Below, piece after piece: positions 8,897 through 17,204 of a stretch of 64,000 bases of DNA. The notes beneath the pieces were generated by a model. That model searched no databases. It was given only the letters and a program-made list of their open reading frames with translations, and was not told where the DNA came from. The DNA is from Bacteroidales bacterium (GTDB lineage Bacteria; Bacteroidota; Bacteroidia; Bacteroidales; UBA932): positions 23,059-87,058 of the forward strand of contig JAFRRF010000011.1 in the NCBI GenBank assembly GCA_017428245.1. Direction: 5' to 3'. Position numbers and translations under genes: made by a program. How positions within the stretch are numbered: position 1 is the first letter of the stretch; every line of letters starts with the position of its first letter.

Positions 8897-10017
8897 TTCT
8901 TCAAGAACTGCATCAAAGCCTCTTTGTTCTGGATCGGTGTTGTCGTCGGGCGGCCAAGATTCTTTCTGTTGCCTTTCCTGACCTTCACTTCGAGAAAAAC
9001 AGGTCCTTCCAGATGTGACACCTTGTTCAGGACGACCTCAAGGTCTGCCTTGTTGTCAACGCTATAGACGGATTTATATCCTACCGCCTCTGCCACGGCG
9101 GGCAGATTTATCTTCAATCCTACGGTCGGCTGACCACCTACACTGTCGTGCGCGCCATTGTTGAATATCACGTGAATATAATTCTTGGGCATCTTGCTGG
9201 CCACGATAGCCATGCTGCCCATATGCATGATGGTGGCGCCGTCTCCGTCGAAGCACCAAACAGGTCGTTCAGGCTGGGCAAGCGCGATTCCGAGTGCGAT
9301 CTGAGAGGCATGTCCCATAGATCCTACGGTAAGAAAATCGCGTTCGTGTCCCTGATTCATGGCAACGCGGTATTCAAACAGTTCACGACTGATCATCCCC
9401 GTGGTGGAGACGATACAGTCTGATTCGCCGAGAGTTGCGGCAACGGCTTGGATCGCTTCTTCCCGGCTCATCGTGAGGCCGTTTGTCTCAACGTTCTGAA
9501 GTGTGTAGTCTTCAAAAGTATCTTTCTCAATGATAATGGCAAAAACCTCCTTATTCTTAAGGGCTTTTGCGGCCTTTTCGATCTGCCCGGCAGCCGTGTC
9601 CTCGTCTTTGGAGAGAACTTCATGGTCAACACCCATCACATCAAGCAAATCAACTGTTACCTTGCCTTGCTTGATGTGCTGAGGTTCGTCGTGAACACCC
9701 GGGCGGCCGCGCCAGCCGATCAGGAGCAGTAATGGGATATTGTACACTTCCCGGTCTACAAGGGAAGCAAGCGGGTTGATAATGTTTCCTTCACCGCTAT
9801 TCTGCATATACACACAACCCGGCTGCCCTGTGGCCAGATAATGGCCGGCGGCCAAACCGATGGCGGCACCTTCATTTGCGGAAACGATGTTGTGATTGGC
9901 ATCAAAGTGATCCGTGATGTAGGCGCACACATTCTTCAGCAGACTGTCGGGAACGCCGGCATAAAAATCAATGCCGTAGGCTTCCAGGCTCTTTATGAAA
10001 AAGGCGGGTGAAATCAT
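8893..10017 (-). CDS. Phosphonopyruvate decarboxylase
   Basis: A 374-residue thiamine-diphosphate enzyme that converts phosphonopyruvate to phosphonoacetaldehyde and CO2, pulling the unfavourable PEP mutase reaction forward. The N-terminal half has YAGVPDSLLKNV and the SANEG block (Glu49) that contacts the ThDP pyrimidine; the C-terminal half has the ThDP/metal motif from FDGDGATIMHMGSM to IHVIFNNGAHDS. I place the start at the ATG at 10017, one base after the PEP mutase stop; a longer frame upstream only reads back through that gene. The tight link to PEP mutase makes the assignment firm. Confidence 0.9.
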   Translation of the reverse strand: MISPAFFIKSLEAYGIDFYAGVPDSLLKNVCAYITDHFDANHNIVSANEGAAIGLAAGHYLATGQPGCVYMQNSGEGNIINPLASLVDREVYNIPLLLLIGWRGRPGVHDEPQHIKQGKVTVDLLDVMGVDHEVLSKDEDTAAGQIEKAAKALKNKEVFAIIIEKDTFEDYTLQNVETNGLTMSREEAIQAVAATLGESDCIVSTTGMISRELFEYRVAMNQGHERDFLTVGSMGHASQIALGIALAQPERPVWCFDGDGATIMHMGSMAIVASKMPKNYIHVIFNNGAHDSVGGQPTVGLKINLPAVAEAVGYKSVYSVDNKADLEVVLNKVSHLEGPVFLEVKVRKGNRKNLGRPTTTPIQNKEALMQFLKK

Positions 10018-10018
10018 T

Positions 10019-11329
10019 TTATTTTTTCTTTGTACCAGGGATGAGGTTAAGAATCTGCTTGATGGGCATACAGTATTCTTCCGAAGCCTCAAGGCAACGG
10101 GAGGTTTCGAGTATTCGCTCGGCACATTTTACCATGGCAGGGTATGCACTACGAAGCATATGGTTGGCGTAAATGACGATATTGATACCCCAGCTGGCCA
10201 GTTCGGCTTCCGTAAACTGAGCATAGGTTGTCGGGACCGCCACGATAGGGGTGTGATTGTCTGTCTGGCGGAAGCGCTCGCAGAATTCCTTGATATCCAT
10301 CCCATCTTTGTTTTTGGAATGGATCATGATGCCGTCGGCACCTGCTGCCACATAGGCGAAAGCGCGTTCAAGTGCATCCTCGACGGGTTTACCCGCAATG
10401 AGTGATTCAATTCGTGCGATAATCATAAAATCGCGGGTAACCTGCGCTTCTTTGCCGGCTCGGATCTTACTGCAGAACCCTTCTATGGTGTCCTGCGTCT
10501 GAACGGCATCGGTGCCGAACAGGGAATTCTGTTTCAATCCGACTTTATCCTCAATGATGACAGCGGAAACCCCAAGCCGCTCAAGTGTACGGACGGTGAA
10601 GACAAAATGCTCAGTCCGGCCTCCGGTATCACCATCGTAGATAACAGGTTTTGTGGTCACTTCCAAAGAATCGCTGAGGTCATGGAGGCGTGTGGTAAGG
10701 TCAACGGCCTCAATATCCGGTTTCCCTTTGGATGTCGAGTCGGTCAGGGAACTGGCCCACATCCCGTCAAACTCACGGATTTCGTTACCTACAGTGACCT
10801 TTGTGTGCTCGATAATGAGTCCGGTAAGCCCACAGTGGGATTCCATGATGCGTACAATGGGCTTGGCTGTAATCAGGCGGCGTAGTGTTTTCATACGAGC
10901 CTCAGGCGTAGTTCCCAAAGAATCGAGTTCCTTTGCAAGCCCGGAAGAGGTGATACCTTTGGTGTAGGGTATTTCAATAACCTTTCCGCCAATAGCTTCC
11001 ATCACTTTGAATACTTCTTCACGGATATATTTGCTCGGGCCTTCCAGCCAGTCATCTCCGTGGATGATATAATCCGGGCGATATTTGAGCAGATTGGGCA
11101 CATAGCTCCAATCATCCTGCGGAACGACATCGGCAACTCCGTGAATGGAGCGAACGACCGTCTCGCGCTGTTCATATGTCAGGTAAGGGAGACGCTTATG
11201 TGTCGCGATAGCCTTATCCGTAAATAACCCTATTATTACATCGCCATATTTGGCCCCTTCGTTGATAATGTTAATCAATCCGGGGTGCATAATGTCGGCC
11301 ACCATGCCGAGATAGACTGTTTTTGCCAT
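10019..11329 (-). CDS. Phosphoenolpyruvate mutase with N-terminal nucleotidyltransferase domain
   Basis: A 436-residue fusion. Residues 1 to about 135 are a cytidylyltransferase-like domain (MHPGL at 14-18 in place of HxGH, ITSSGL at 126-131). Residues from about 150 are an isocitrate-lyase-superfamily barrel with DGDTGG (232-237) and the diagnostic PEP mutase signature EDK-x5-NS (260-269), which separates it from methylisocitrate and oxaloacetate lyases. PEP mutase makes the C-P bond by isomerising PEP to phosphonopyruvate, the entry step of nearly all phosphonate biosynthesis. The NTase domain may activate the final phosphonate with CTP, though the second histidine of HxGH is replaced. It precedes the decarboxylase gene by one base. 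Confidence 0.92.
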   Translation of the reverse strand: MAKTVYLGMVADIMHPGLINIINEGAKYGDVIIGLFTDKAIATHKRLPYLTYEQRETVVRSIHGVADVVPQDDWSYVPNLLKYRPDYIIHGDDWLEGPSKYIREEVFKVMEAIGGKVIEIPYTKGITSSGLAKELDSLGTTPEARMKTLRRLITAKPIVRIMESHCGLTGLIIEHTKVTVGNEIREFDGMWASSLTDSTSKGKPDIEAVDLTTRLHDLSDSLEVTTKPVIYDGDTGGRTEHFVFTVRTLERLGVSAVIIEDKVGLKQNSLFGTDAVQTQDTIEGFCSKIRAGKEAQVTRDFMIIARIESLIAGKPVEDALERAFAYVAAGADGIMIHSKNKDGMDIKEFCERFRQTDNHTPIVAVPTTYAQFTEAELASWGINIVIYANHMLRSAYPAMVKCAERILETSRCLEASEEYCMPIKQILNLIPGTKKK

Positions 11330-11332
11330 ATT

Positions 11333-11896
11333 CTATAGTTGAAATCGATTCTTTATAAATCTGCCGGGATTGTTGTGGTTAATGATTCGGGCCGGGACCC
11401 CGGCCGCGGTCGCATCGTCTTCGATGTCCTTGATAACCACCGATCCGGCCCCGATCGTTACGTTGTTCCCGATCCTTACATCCTCGACGATGCAGCACAT
11501 CGGCCCGATATAGACACAGTCTCCGATGACGGCGGGCGTTTCGTTATTTGTGCCAATGGTAAGAGAATGACTTAGATTGACATTGTTTCCGATCTTCGTC
11601 CCTCCGTTGATGACGATGCAGTGGGGATGGCCAATAAATAAGCCATACCCGATTTCGGTTTTCAGCGGGATTTCGATAAGAAGCCTCCGGGATATCTTTT
11701 TAAACCGTCTAATCGCAAAAGATTGCCACCAACTCTTATACTGTGCACACCTGAACCAGAAAGTCCACTCTTTCCGGCCCCATTTGACCAGACGGAGGAC
11801 CATTTTCAAATCGTATCGATAGGGAACGTGCGGATTGATCCGGACGAAATCCGAGTAAACAATCTCCACCAGGCCTTTGAATGAATCGGGTACCAT
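11333..11896 (-). CDS. Serine-acetyltransferase-like hexapeptide-repeat acyltransferase
   Basis: A 187-residue protein. The C-terminal half is a left-handed beta-helix (repeats around IGYGLFIGHPHCIVINGG, IGNNVNLSHSLTIG, IGDCVYIGPMCCI and IGNNVTIGAGSVV). GHPHCIVINGGTKIG resembles CysE-type acetyl-CoA sites. In polysaccharide clusters such proteins O- or N-acetylate a sugar rather than serine. It overlaps the upstream acyltransferase gene by one base (TAATG) and ends 3 bp before the PEP mutase gene. Substrate unknown. Confidence 0.82.
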   Translation of the reverse strand: MVPDSFKGLVEIVYSDFVRINPHVPYRYDLKMVLRLVKWGRKEWTFWFRCAQYKSWWQSFAIRRFKKISRRLLIEIPLKTEIGYGLFIGHPHCIVINGGTKIGNNVNLSHSLTIGTNNETPAVIGDCVYIGPMCCIVEDVRIGNNVTIGAGSVVIKDIEDDATAAGVPARIINHNNPGRFIKNRFQL

Positions 11897-13032
11897 TATG
11901 ATGTGGTTTTTACTGTTCGGCGGTTGCCGCAGATAAAAGAGAGGAATCCGAGGCAGATCCGTTTCATTAACTGATAAACTCCTTCGCAGATCGCTATGGT
12001 GACAGCAGCGGACAACAGGTACTTGAAAGCAAGCATTACCTGGTTTGTGCCGGGCATCAGCTTACTGAGCAGGAAGGTGATTGTGCTGACGATAAAGATA
12101 TGTGAAGCATAAATGAAGAAAGAACTGTCTGCCAGTCGGGTAAATAGACAGTTTTCTCCCTGCATGATACTCGCAGCCAAATTAAAGCCTGCTATAACGC
12201 CAAACAATTGGAAGCAGCGCAAGACATATTGTGTGGAACCATTCCGGCCGAAGGATATCACCAATAAAACCAACAGGATGGCAGATCCGACGTAGGACGG
12301 CCATTTGACTTTTCTGAAAGAATCCACAAGCCCTTTGGAAAAGATGGCAAAGTAGGCTCCCGCGGAAAAGAACAGGAAGCCGATGATCGAGAATCCTTCC
12401 ATCGGGAACCAGATGTTCAGGATGAAAAGAATGGCCAGGATGCCCAAGCCGATGCCCTTGGCGTGCTTTACGAAGACATAAACGAGGGGAGAGAATAGAT
12501 TGATCACAATCAGGTCGCGGATGAACCAAAGCGGACCGGTGGCGGGTACTCCGTTGTGCATCGTCACACCCAGCAGGTTGACGGTCGGCGGATTCCACTG
12601 TTCCACAATCCGGTTACTGTCCCAGAACATTCTGAGCCAGCCTCTTTCCCGGAAGATGGACGCAATCGAATCCGGGTTCTCCGTCATAGCCCCGAAATAA
12701 GGGGTAATGCACAGATAGGCGATTCCCAGCAAATTCCACAAGAGATAGGGAATCAGCAACGTGTGGACTCTCCTTTTCATTTTCCCAAGCCACACATCCT
12801 TGTCCCATCGTTCCAGATTCTTGAAGAACAGGTAACCGGAAATGAGGAAGAAGGAAGGTACGGCAATGCGGCAGATACCTTCGGAACAGATGATTTTAAG
12901 CGTATAGGCAAAACCGCTGTCGGCAACGATTGGCCGCCAGGTCGGTTCCAGAATCTGGGCGTGCAGCAACACGATGAGGCACGCCAGCGGAAACCGGAGC
13001 CACTCAATCACCTTTGAATCGGTCGCTTTCAT
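11896..13032 (-). CDS. Acyltransferase family 3 membrane protein (O-acetyltransferase-like)
   Basis: A 378-residue polytopic protein of the acyltransferase 3 (OafA/WecH) type. The opening IEWLRFPLACLIVLLHAQ is the family's first helix with its conserved RxxA and H pattern, followed by roughly ten hydrophobic segments, including the FFLISGYLFF block. It would transfer acetyl or another acyl group across the inner membrane onto the nascent glycan. One of three paralogous acyltransferases in this operon (others at 21606 and 25522), suggesting several acyl decorations. Confidence 0.84.
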   Translation of the reverse strand: MKATDSKVIEWLRFPLACLIVLLHAQILEPTWRPIVADSGFAYTLKIICSEGICRIAVPSFFLISGYLFFKNLERWDKDVWLGKMKRRVHTLLIPYLLWNLLGIAYLCITPYFGAMTENPDSIASIFRERGWLRMFWDSNRIVEQWNPPTVNLLGVTMHNGVPATGPLWFIRDLIVINLFSPLVYVFVKHAKGIGLGILAILFILNIWFPMEGFSIIGFLFFSAGAYFAIFSKGLVDSFRKVKWPSYVGSAILLVLLVISFGRNGSTQYVLRCFQLFGVIAGFNLAASIMQGENCLFTRLADSSFFIYASHIFIVSTITFLLSKLMPGTNQVMLAFKYLLSAAVTIAICEGVYQLMKRICLGFLSFICGNRRTVKTTS

Positions 13033-14558
13033 TCGAATACGACGGCGTTGTGACGCACGAAGGGCAGTTTTTCATAGACAAGGAGAACTTGATTGTTCTC
13101 GTTCTCAAAAGTCGGCTCGTCGGAGCTGACCCACAAGTCGGAGATGCACCGTCCGAAAACGGAACGTTGGACTTTGATGCCTGCCGGGGGATTGCTTTTG
13201 TCGATGATGACGGCGATGGTTCCCGGTGCAATATTTTCCCAGCCGTTTTCTTTCGGGGCTTGATTCAAATCGGCGCAAAGAGTAGGCACTACCCGCAACG
13301 GCTTCTCCTGGTCATAAGCCCCGTCGAGTGTGTGAAGGGCATACCAGGAAAATACATCGGAAGGGTAAGTGTCTTTGGATGTGACTTCCTTTTTCGAGAA
13401 ATCATAATAGACCAGACCGTCTTTGGAAGCCTTATACGAGGCGTTGATGAAATTGTAAACCGCCCGGTGATGACTCAGGAAACGGGCATTTCCTACGGCA
13501 ACGACGCCGACCCACAGGGCAAGTGCCGCCAATACAATAGAACTTGCCGTCTTGTATTTCTTTTGCTCAGGGAGAATATACCGTTTTACATACGTGACGA
13601 TGATGACAATCGCCGCGAACTCCATACCGAAAAGTTGCCGGTTGCCGTAGACCCCGATGTACAGATTGAATGCCAGCATCACAACCCAGACAATCCAGTA
13701 GAAGGCGGTGCAGGAGAAGAGCTCCTTGAACTTGATTTTCCGGAAGATCCGCAGATAGAGCAGGAATACCAGCAGCAGATAGGTGATCCGGAGATAGAAC
13801 CCAAGTTTGGCGAGACTCATCACGGCGGGTGGAAGCAGGTTGGAACTTTTGACCACTTCTCCGGTCCGCCCGAGATTTGCCGGCGACAGGCACAGCAGGA
13901 CGGCACCTGCAGCGAAGCATACCAGAAGAATCCACTGCGTCCAAGTTGCCTTTCGGATATTCACCAGAACAAAAATACCCAGCGCCGCCCCGACTCCAAT
14001 GACTAAAGCCTCTTGCGACCAACCGGCGAGGAAGGCGAACGGAGCCGCCCAGAAGAGATGATACCAGCGCCAGGGTTTTTCCGGCTCTTTCCCAAAATGC
14101 TGAAGGATCAGCAGGAATGCCGCCACCAGGGCGAACATCCACGGATAGCCGATCTGGCAGGTCGGTGTAAATTTGGTTCGGAAGCCAAGGAAGATCAGGC
14201 AGACCAGCAGGGCCATCATCTTCCAGTCGTCATACCTGACCTTGCACAGGCTGGCCATCAGGAGCAGCAGTGCCACCCAGACCAAAGCATTCGACAGGGC
14301 AAAAGCCGTCTGGCCGAAGAACGGAATGTAAAGCTGGCACAGGAAATGGGCTACGGTTCGTCCGTTGATGGTTTTGTAGTGCGCTATCTGAGAGGTGACG
14401 ACGTCACTCAGACTGGAGATTTTGGAGCCGTCCTTGAAACTATAGTTATAAGTGACATCATCGCCGATCCACAAAGCCGATTGGGAAAAAGCGAATATGG
14501 CAATGGCAAGGAGTGCCGGGATCAGCAGTACAGTCCAGTTGATGCGATTTTTTCTCAT
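13029..14558 (-). CDS. Polytopic membrane protein, probable GT-C glycosyltransferase (DUF6056-like)
   Basis: A 509-residue protein with about ten predicted membrane helices and a C-terminal soluble part from about residue 390. After the first helix comes WIGDDVTYNYSF (residues 30-41), an acidic pair in the first outer loop, the hallmark position of GT-C enzymes that use polyprenyl-phosphate sugars. It overlaps the acyltransferase gene by 4 bp and follows a GtrB-like gene by 2 bp, the usual arrangement of a side-chain glycosylation pair. No other O-antigen polymerase is evident, so a Wzy role is an alternative. DUF6056 is recognised by general resemblance only. Confidence 0.6.
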   Translation of the reverse strand: MRKNRINWTVLLIPALLAIAIFAFSQSALWIGDDVTYNYSFKDGSKISSLSDVVTSQIAHYKTINGRTVAHFLCQLYIPFFGQTAFALSNALVWVALLLLMASLCKVRYDDWKMMALLVCLIFLGFRTKFTPTCQIGYPWMFALVAAFLLILQHFGKEPEKPWRWYHLFWAAPFAFLAGWSQEALVIGVGAALGIFVLVNIRKATWTQWILLVCFAAGAVLLCLSPANLGRTGEVVKSSNLLPPAVMSLAKLGFYLRITYLLLVFLLYLRIFRKIKFKELFSCTAFYWIVWVVMLAFNLYIGVYGNRQLFGMEFAAIVIIVTYVKRYILPEQKKYKTASSIVLAALALWVGVVAVGNARFLSHHRAVYNFINASYKASKDGLVYYDFSKKEVTSKDTYPSDVFSWYALHTLDGAYDQEKPLRVVPTLCADLNQAPKENGWENIAPGTIAVIIDKSNPPAGIKVQRSVFGRCISDLWVSSDEPTFENENNQVLLVYEKLPFVRHNAVVFE

Positions 14559-14560
14559 CG

Positions 14561-15505
14561 TTATACCAGTTTGTCGTTATGCTCCCGCACCAGATAGCCG
14601 GGGCGTCGTTTGGCCTCATTGTACATCCGCGCGACATACTCTCCGAGAATTCCGACGCAGAGCAGCAAAACGCCACCCAGGAACAGGATCACGCATATAA
14701 GCGTGGGGAAGCCGGCCACGGGATCGCCATAGATCAGTGTCTTGACCAAGATGAAGATGAGGTAGACAAAGGCAAGGAAAGAAATAATCAGTCCCAGCCA
14801 GGTTGCCAGGTGAAGCGGCGCCGTCGTGAAAGAGATGATGCCGTCGATGCCCAGGCGCATCAGTTTCCACATGCTCCAGGAAGTAGTGCCGGCGACCCGG
14901 TCACCCCGGTCGAAAAGCACCTCGGCTTTTTTGTAACCGATCCAGCAGAACAGACCTTTGGTGTAACGCTCCGTCTCCCGCAGCGATTTCAATGCTTCCA
15001 CGCAGCGGCGGTCCAAAAGACGGAAGTCGCCGACGTTCTGCAGCATCTCCACCTTCGACATCTTGTTGAGAATCTTGTAGAATTGCATCGAAAGGGTGCG
15101 TCGCAGCCAGCTTTCCTTCCCCCGGGAAACACGCTTGGCATAGACGTCCTCGTAACCTTCCTCCCATTTTTCAATCATTTGGAACATTACTTCCGGCGGG
15201 TCCTGGAGGTCGGCGTCCATAACGATGCAACAGTCGCCGGTCACGTAATCGAAGCCGGCCATCATCGCATTCTCCTTGCCGAAATTGCGGGAAAGGTCGA
15301 TGTAACTGACCCGGCTGTCGTCCTTGTGCATCTGCCGCAGGATGGACAGGGTGGAATCCTTTGACCCGTCGTTAACCAGCAGGATTTCAAAGTCGTATTT
15401 GGAAGCGACTCGTTCGTCGGCCATCACATCGTACAATGCCTTGTACAGCAGGGGCAGCGATTCCTGCTCGTTGTAGCAGGGAATCAGGATCGAAATCTTT
15501 TTCAT
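14561..15505 (-). CDS. GtrB/DPM1-like polyprenyl-phosphate glycosyltransferase
   Basis: A 314-residue GT2 enzyme of the GtrB/dolichol-phosphate-mannose-synthase type. It has ILIPCYNEQESL at the start, LVNDGSKDST near 43-52, the catalytic DAD at 97-99 in VMDADLQDPPEV, and two C-terminal membrane helices (about 232-255 and 262-288). Such enzymes load a sugar on undecaprenyl phosphate on the inner face of the membrane. The adjacent GT-C-like gene downstream is the natural partner that would use this lipid-linked sugar outside. It overlaps the GT32 gene by 4 bp. Confidence 0.88.
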   Translation of the reverse strand: MKKISILIPCYNEQESLPLLYKALYDVMADERVASKYDFEILLVNDGSKDSTLSILRQMHKDDSRVSYIDLSRNFGKENAMMAGFDYVTGDCCIVMDADLQDPPEVMFQMIEKWEEGYEDVYAKRVSRGKESWLRRTLSMQFYKILNKMSKVEMLQNVGDFRLLDRRCVEALKSLRETERYTKGLFCWIGYKKAEVLFDRGDRVAGTTSWSMWKLMRLGIDGIISFTTAPLHLATWLGLIISFLAFVYLIFILVKTLIYGDPVAGFPTLICVILFLGGVLLLCVGILGEYVARMYNEAKRRPGYLVREHNDKLV

Positions 15506-16266
15506 TTGGAGAAAATCGTTTTGATGACGCTCTTCAGGCCTTCATATTTGAGGATTCCGACCATTCTCGTAAAACGTGGCCGGAAACGCTTGGGTATGAA
15601 CTTGAACTTGCCTTGCTGGGTACGGCCGTAGATATCGACGGGCGAGATCCAGGAAGCATCGTAATAGTGTATGGTAAGCGTGTTGCCGGTGATCTTGAAT
15701 TCCTTGGTCACAGGATCGCTCGGATAGAAATACTCCTTGGGAAGAATGGTCAGGCCGTTGACGGTCTGCAGCGTGTTGTTCGGCTCGAAGCCGTAGCGGA
15801 GGCAGATTTCCTTGAAGCGGCGGCCGATGACGGCGGTATCAAAGCTGCCGTCTGGCTGCCGGAAATGCGCATGGTCATAGGCTTCAAGCAGGGCGGCGAA
15901 CATGGGATGTCCTTTAACACAGCCGAGAATGCCCATTCCGATCTGGAATTTGGATTCAAAGGCGGTAAAGGCTTCGTATTCCAACAGATGATCGATCGGT
16001 TTGATCACCTCGACGTCGGTATCGAAATACACGCCTCCGTGGTTTACCAGGATCCAGGTACGGGCTACGTCGGAGACATAGGCCCATCGGCGCGCTTTGT
16101 ATGCTTCCGCAATGTAATCGTTGCAATGAACGTCGAAGTTGCTTTCGTTCCACTCCTTGATTTCGTAGTCCGGACAGAACTTCTTCCAGCTCTCAATATA
16201 CCGTTTCGTGGATTCCGGAAGCGGATTGCCGCCGAACCAGCAGTAGTGTATGATTTTGGGAATCAT
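15502..16266 (-). CDS. GT32-type glycosyltransferase (capsular polysaccharide synthesis)
   Basis: A 254-residue enzyme of the DXD sugar-binding (OCH1/GT32) group. The start MIPKIIHYCWFGG is the classic N-terminus of bacterial GT32 capsule enzymes, and GGVYFDTDVEVIK around residues 76-88 contains the DxD metal motif. The length is normal. It overlaps both neighbours by 4 bp. Donor likely UDP- or GDP-hexose; not determinable here. Confidence 0.86.
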   Translation of the reverse strand: MIPKIIHYCWFGGNPLPESTKRYIESWKKFCPDYEIKEWNESNFDVHCNDYIAEAYKARRWAYVSDVARTWILVNHGGVYFDTDVEVIKPIDHLLEYEAFTAFESKFQIGMGILGCVKGHPMFAALLEAYDHAHFRQPDGSFDTAVIGRRFKEICLRYGFEPNNTLQTVNGLTILPKEYFYPSDPVTKEFKITGNTLTIHYYDASWISPVDIYGRTQQGKFKFIPKRFRPRFTRMVGILKYEGLKSVIKTIFSK

Positions 16267-17204
16267 CGTTTCGTCTTGTTCAGTAAAAAGACATGGGTTT
16301 TCAAGACAAAGCGGTATAGCCGGGAGTCCCTGATGCGGAAGATCAATTCTTCGCTCGGCCCGAGTTCCTGCTTCTTGTCCTTGAAATAATCCCGGACAGC
16401 TTTGAATTCCGGGTCATTATAGTCGATTGAGCCACCATCGAGCATCACGTATTTCATTGCGTTGAGCCAGGATTTGTTGACCAGTAACTTGATCTGGTCG
16501 TACGAGTCCAGACCAGTACATTTGCTCAGGAATAGTTCTTCCACCTTGCTGAAATAATACTTTTCGTATTCCCAGTTATGTTTGAAAGTCTTTGTGACAG
16601 AGGCTTCGTTCTCGTGGTTGACGGCATAGACACAACGAGGCAGAATCCGGGCATTCTTCATCTCAAGGGCATACATTGAATTTAGCAGAAGATCTTCGCC
16701 CATTGCGAGCCGTCTGTCAAGGGTGTAGTCGATCCGTTTGTAAATGGATGTCCTGAACAGTTTTCCCCAAAGGGCGGGTCCGACTTTCCCCGTCCACAAG
16801 TCGGCCAGATAGGCTTCCTTCCCAATAATTGCATCGGGGCGGCCTTCCGAGAGAAGCAGGTCTGTCTCCGGTGTACAATTGTCGAGCAGATACTCCAGGG
16901 CATCGGGAACGAACTGGTCGTCTGCATCCAAAAAGGCAAGATACGCTCCGGTGGCATGATCGACTCCTTTCGCCCGAGCCGAATTCACGCCGCCGTTCGG
17001 CTGATGGAATACCTTGATCCGAGTATCCCTTGCCGCATAGTCGTCGCAGATTGAGGCAGAAGAATCCGTGGATCCATCATCGACGACCAACAGTTCCCAA
17101 TCGGGAACAGACTGGGCGATGACGCTGTCAATGGCAGTCGCCAAAAACTTTTCGCCGTTATAAACAGGCAGAATGATGGATACCCGAGTCATTGCTTCGT
17201 TCAT
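16263..17204 (-). CDS. GT2 glycosyltransferase
   Basis: A 313-residue GT-A enzyme with SIILPVYNGEKFL, VVDDGSTDSS and the DxD-type LAFLDADDQF motif near residue 92. The ATG at 17204 gives a 4-bp overlap with the preceding gene; a second ATG four codons later would also open the conserved region. No membrane helices, so it acts at the cytoplasmic face on a lipid-linked acceptor. Specificity unknown. Confidence 0.86.
   Translation of the reverse strand: MNEAMTRVSIILPVYNGEKFLATAIDSVIAQSVPDWELLVVDDGSTDSSASICDDYAARDTRIKVFHQPNGGVNSARAKGVDHATGAYLAFLDADDQFVPDALEYLLDNCTPETDLLLSEGRPDAIIGKEAYLADLWTGKVGPALWGKLFRTSIYKRIDYTLDRRLAMGEDLLLNSMYALEMKNARILPRCVYAVNHENEASVTKTFKHNWEYEKYYFSKVEELFLSKCTGLDSYDQIKLLVNKSWLNAMKYVMLDGGSIDYNDPEFKAVRDYFKDKKQELGPSEELIFRIRDSRLYRFVLKTHVFLLNKTKR

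Noticed and set aside
8893..10125. Longer start for phosphonopyruvate decarboxylase at 10125
   Set aside because: The extra 36 residues come from reading through the end of the PEP mutase gene in another frame; the ATG at 10017 begins at the conserved domain.
10019..11329. Methylisocitrate or oxaloacetate lyase
   Set aside because: The EDK-x5-NS motif and the adjacent phosphonopyruvate decarboxylase gene identify PEP mutase.
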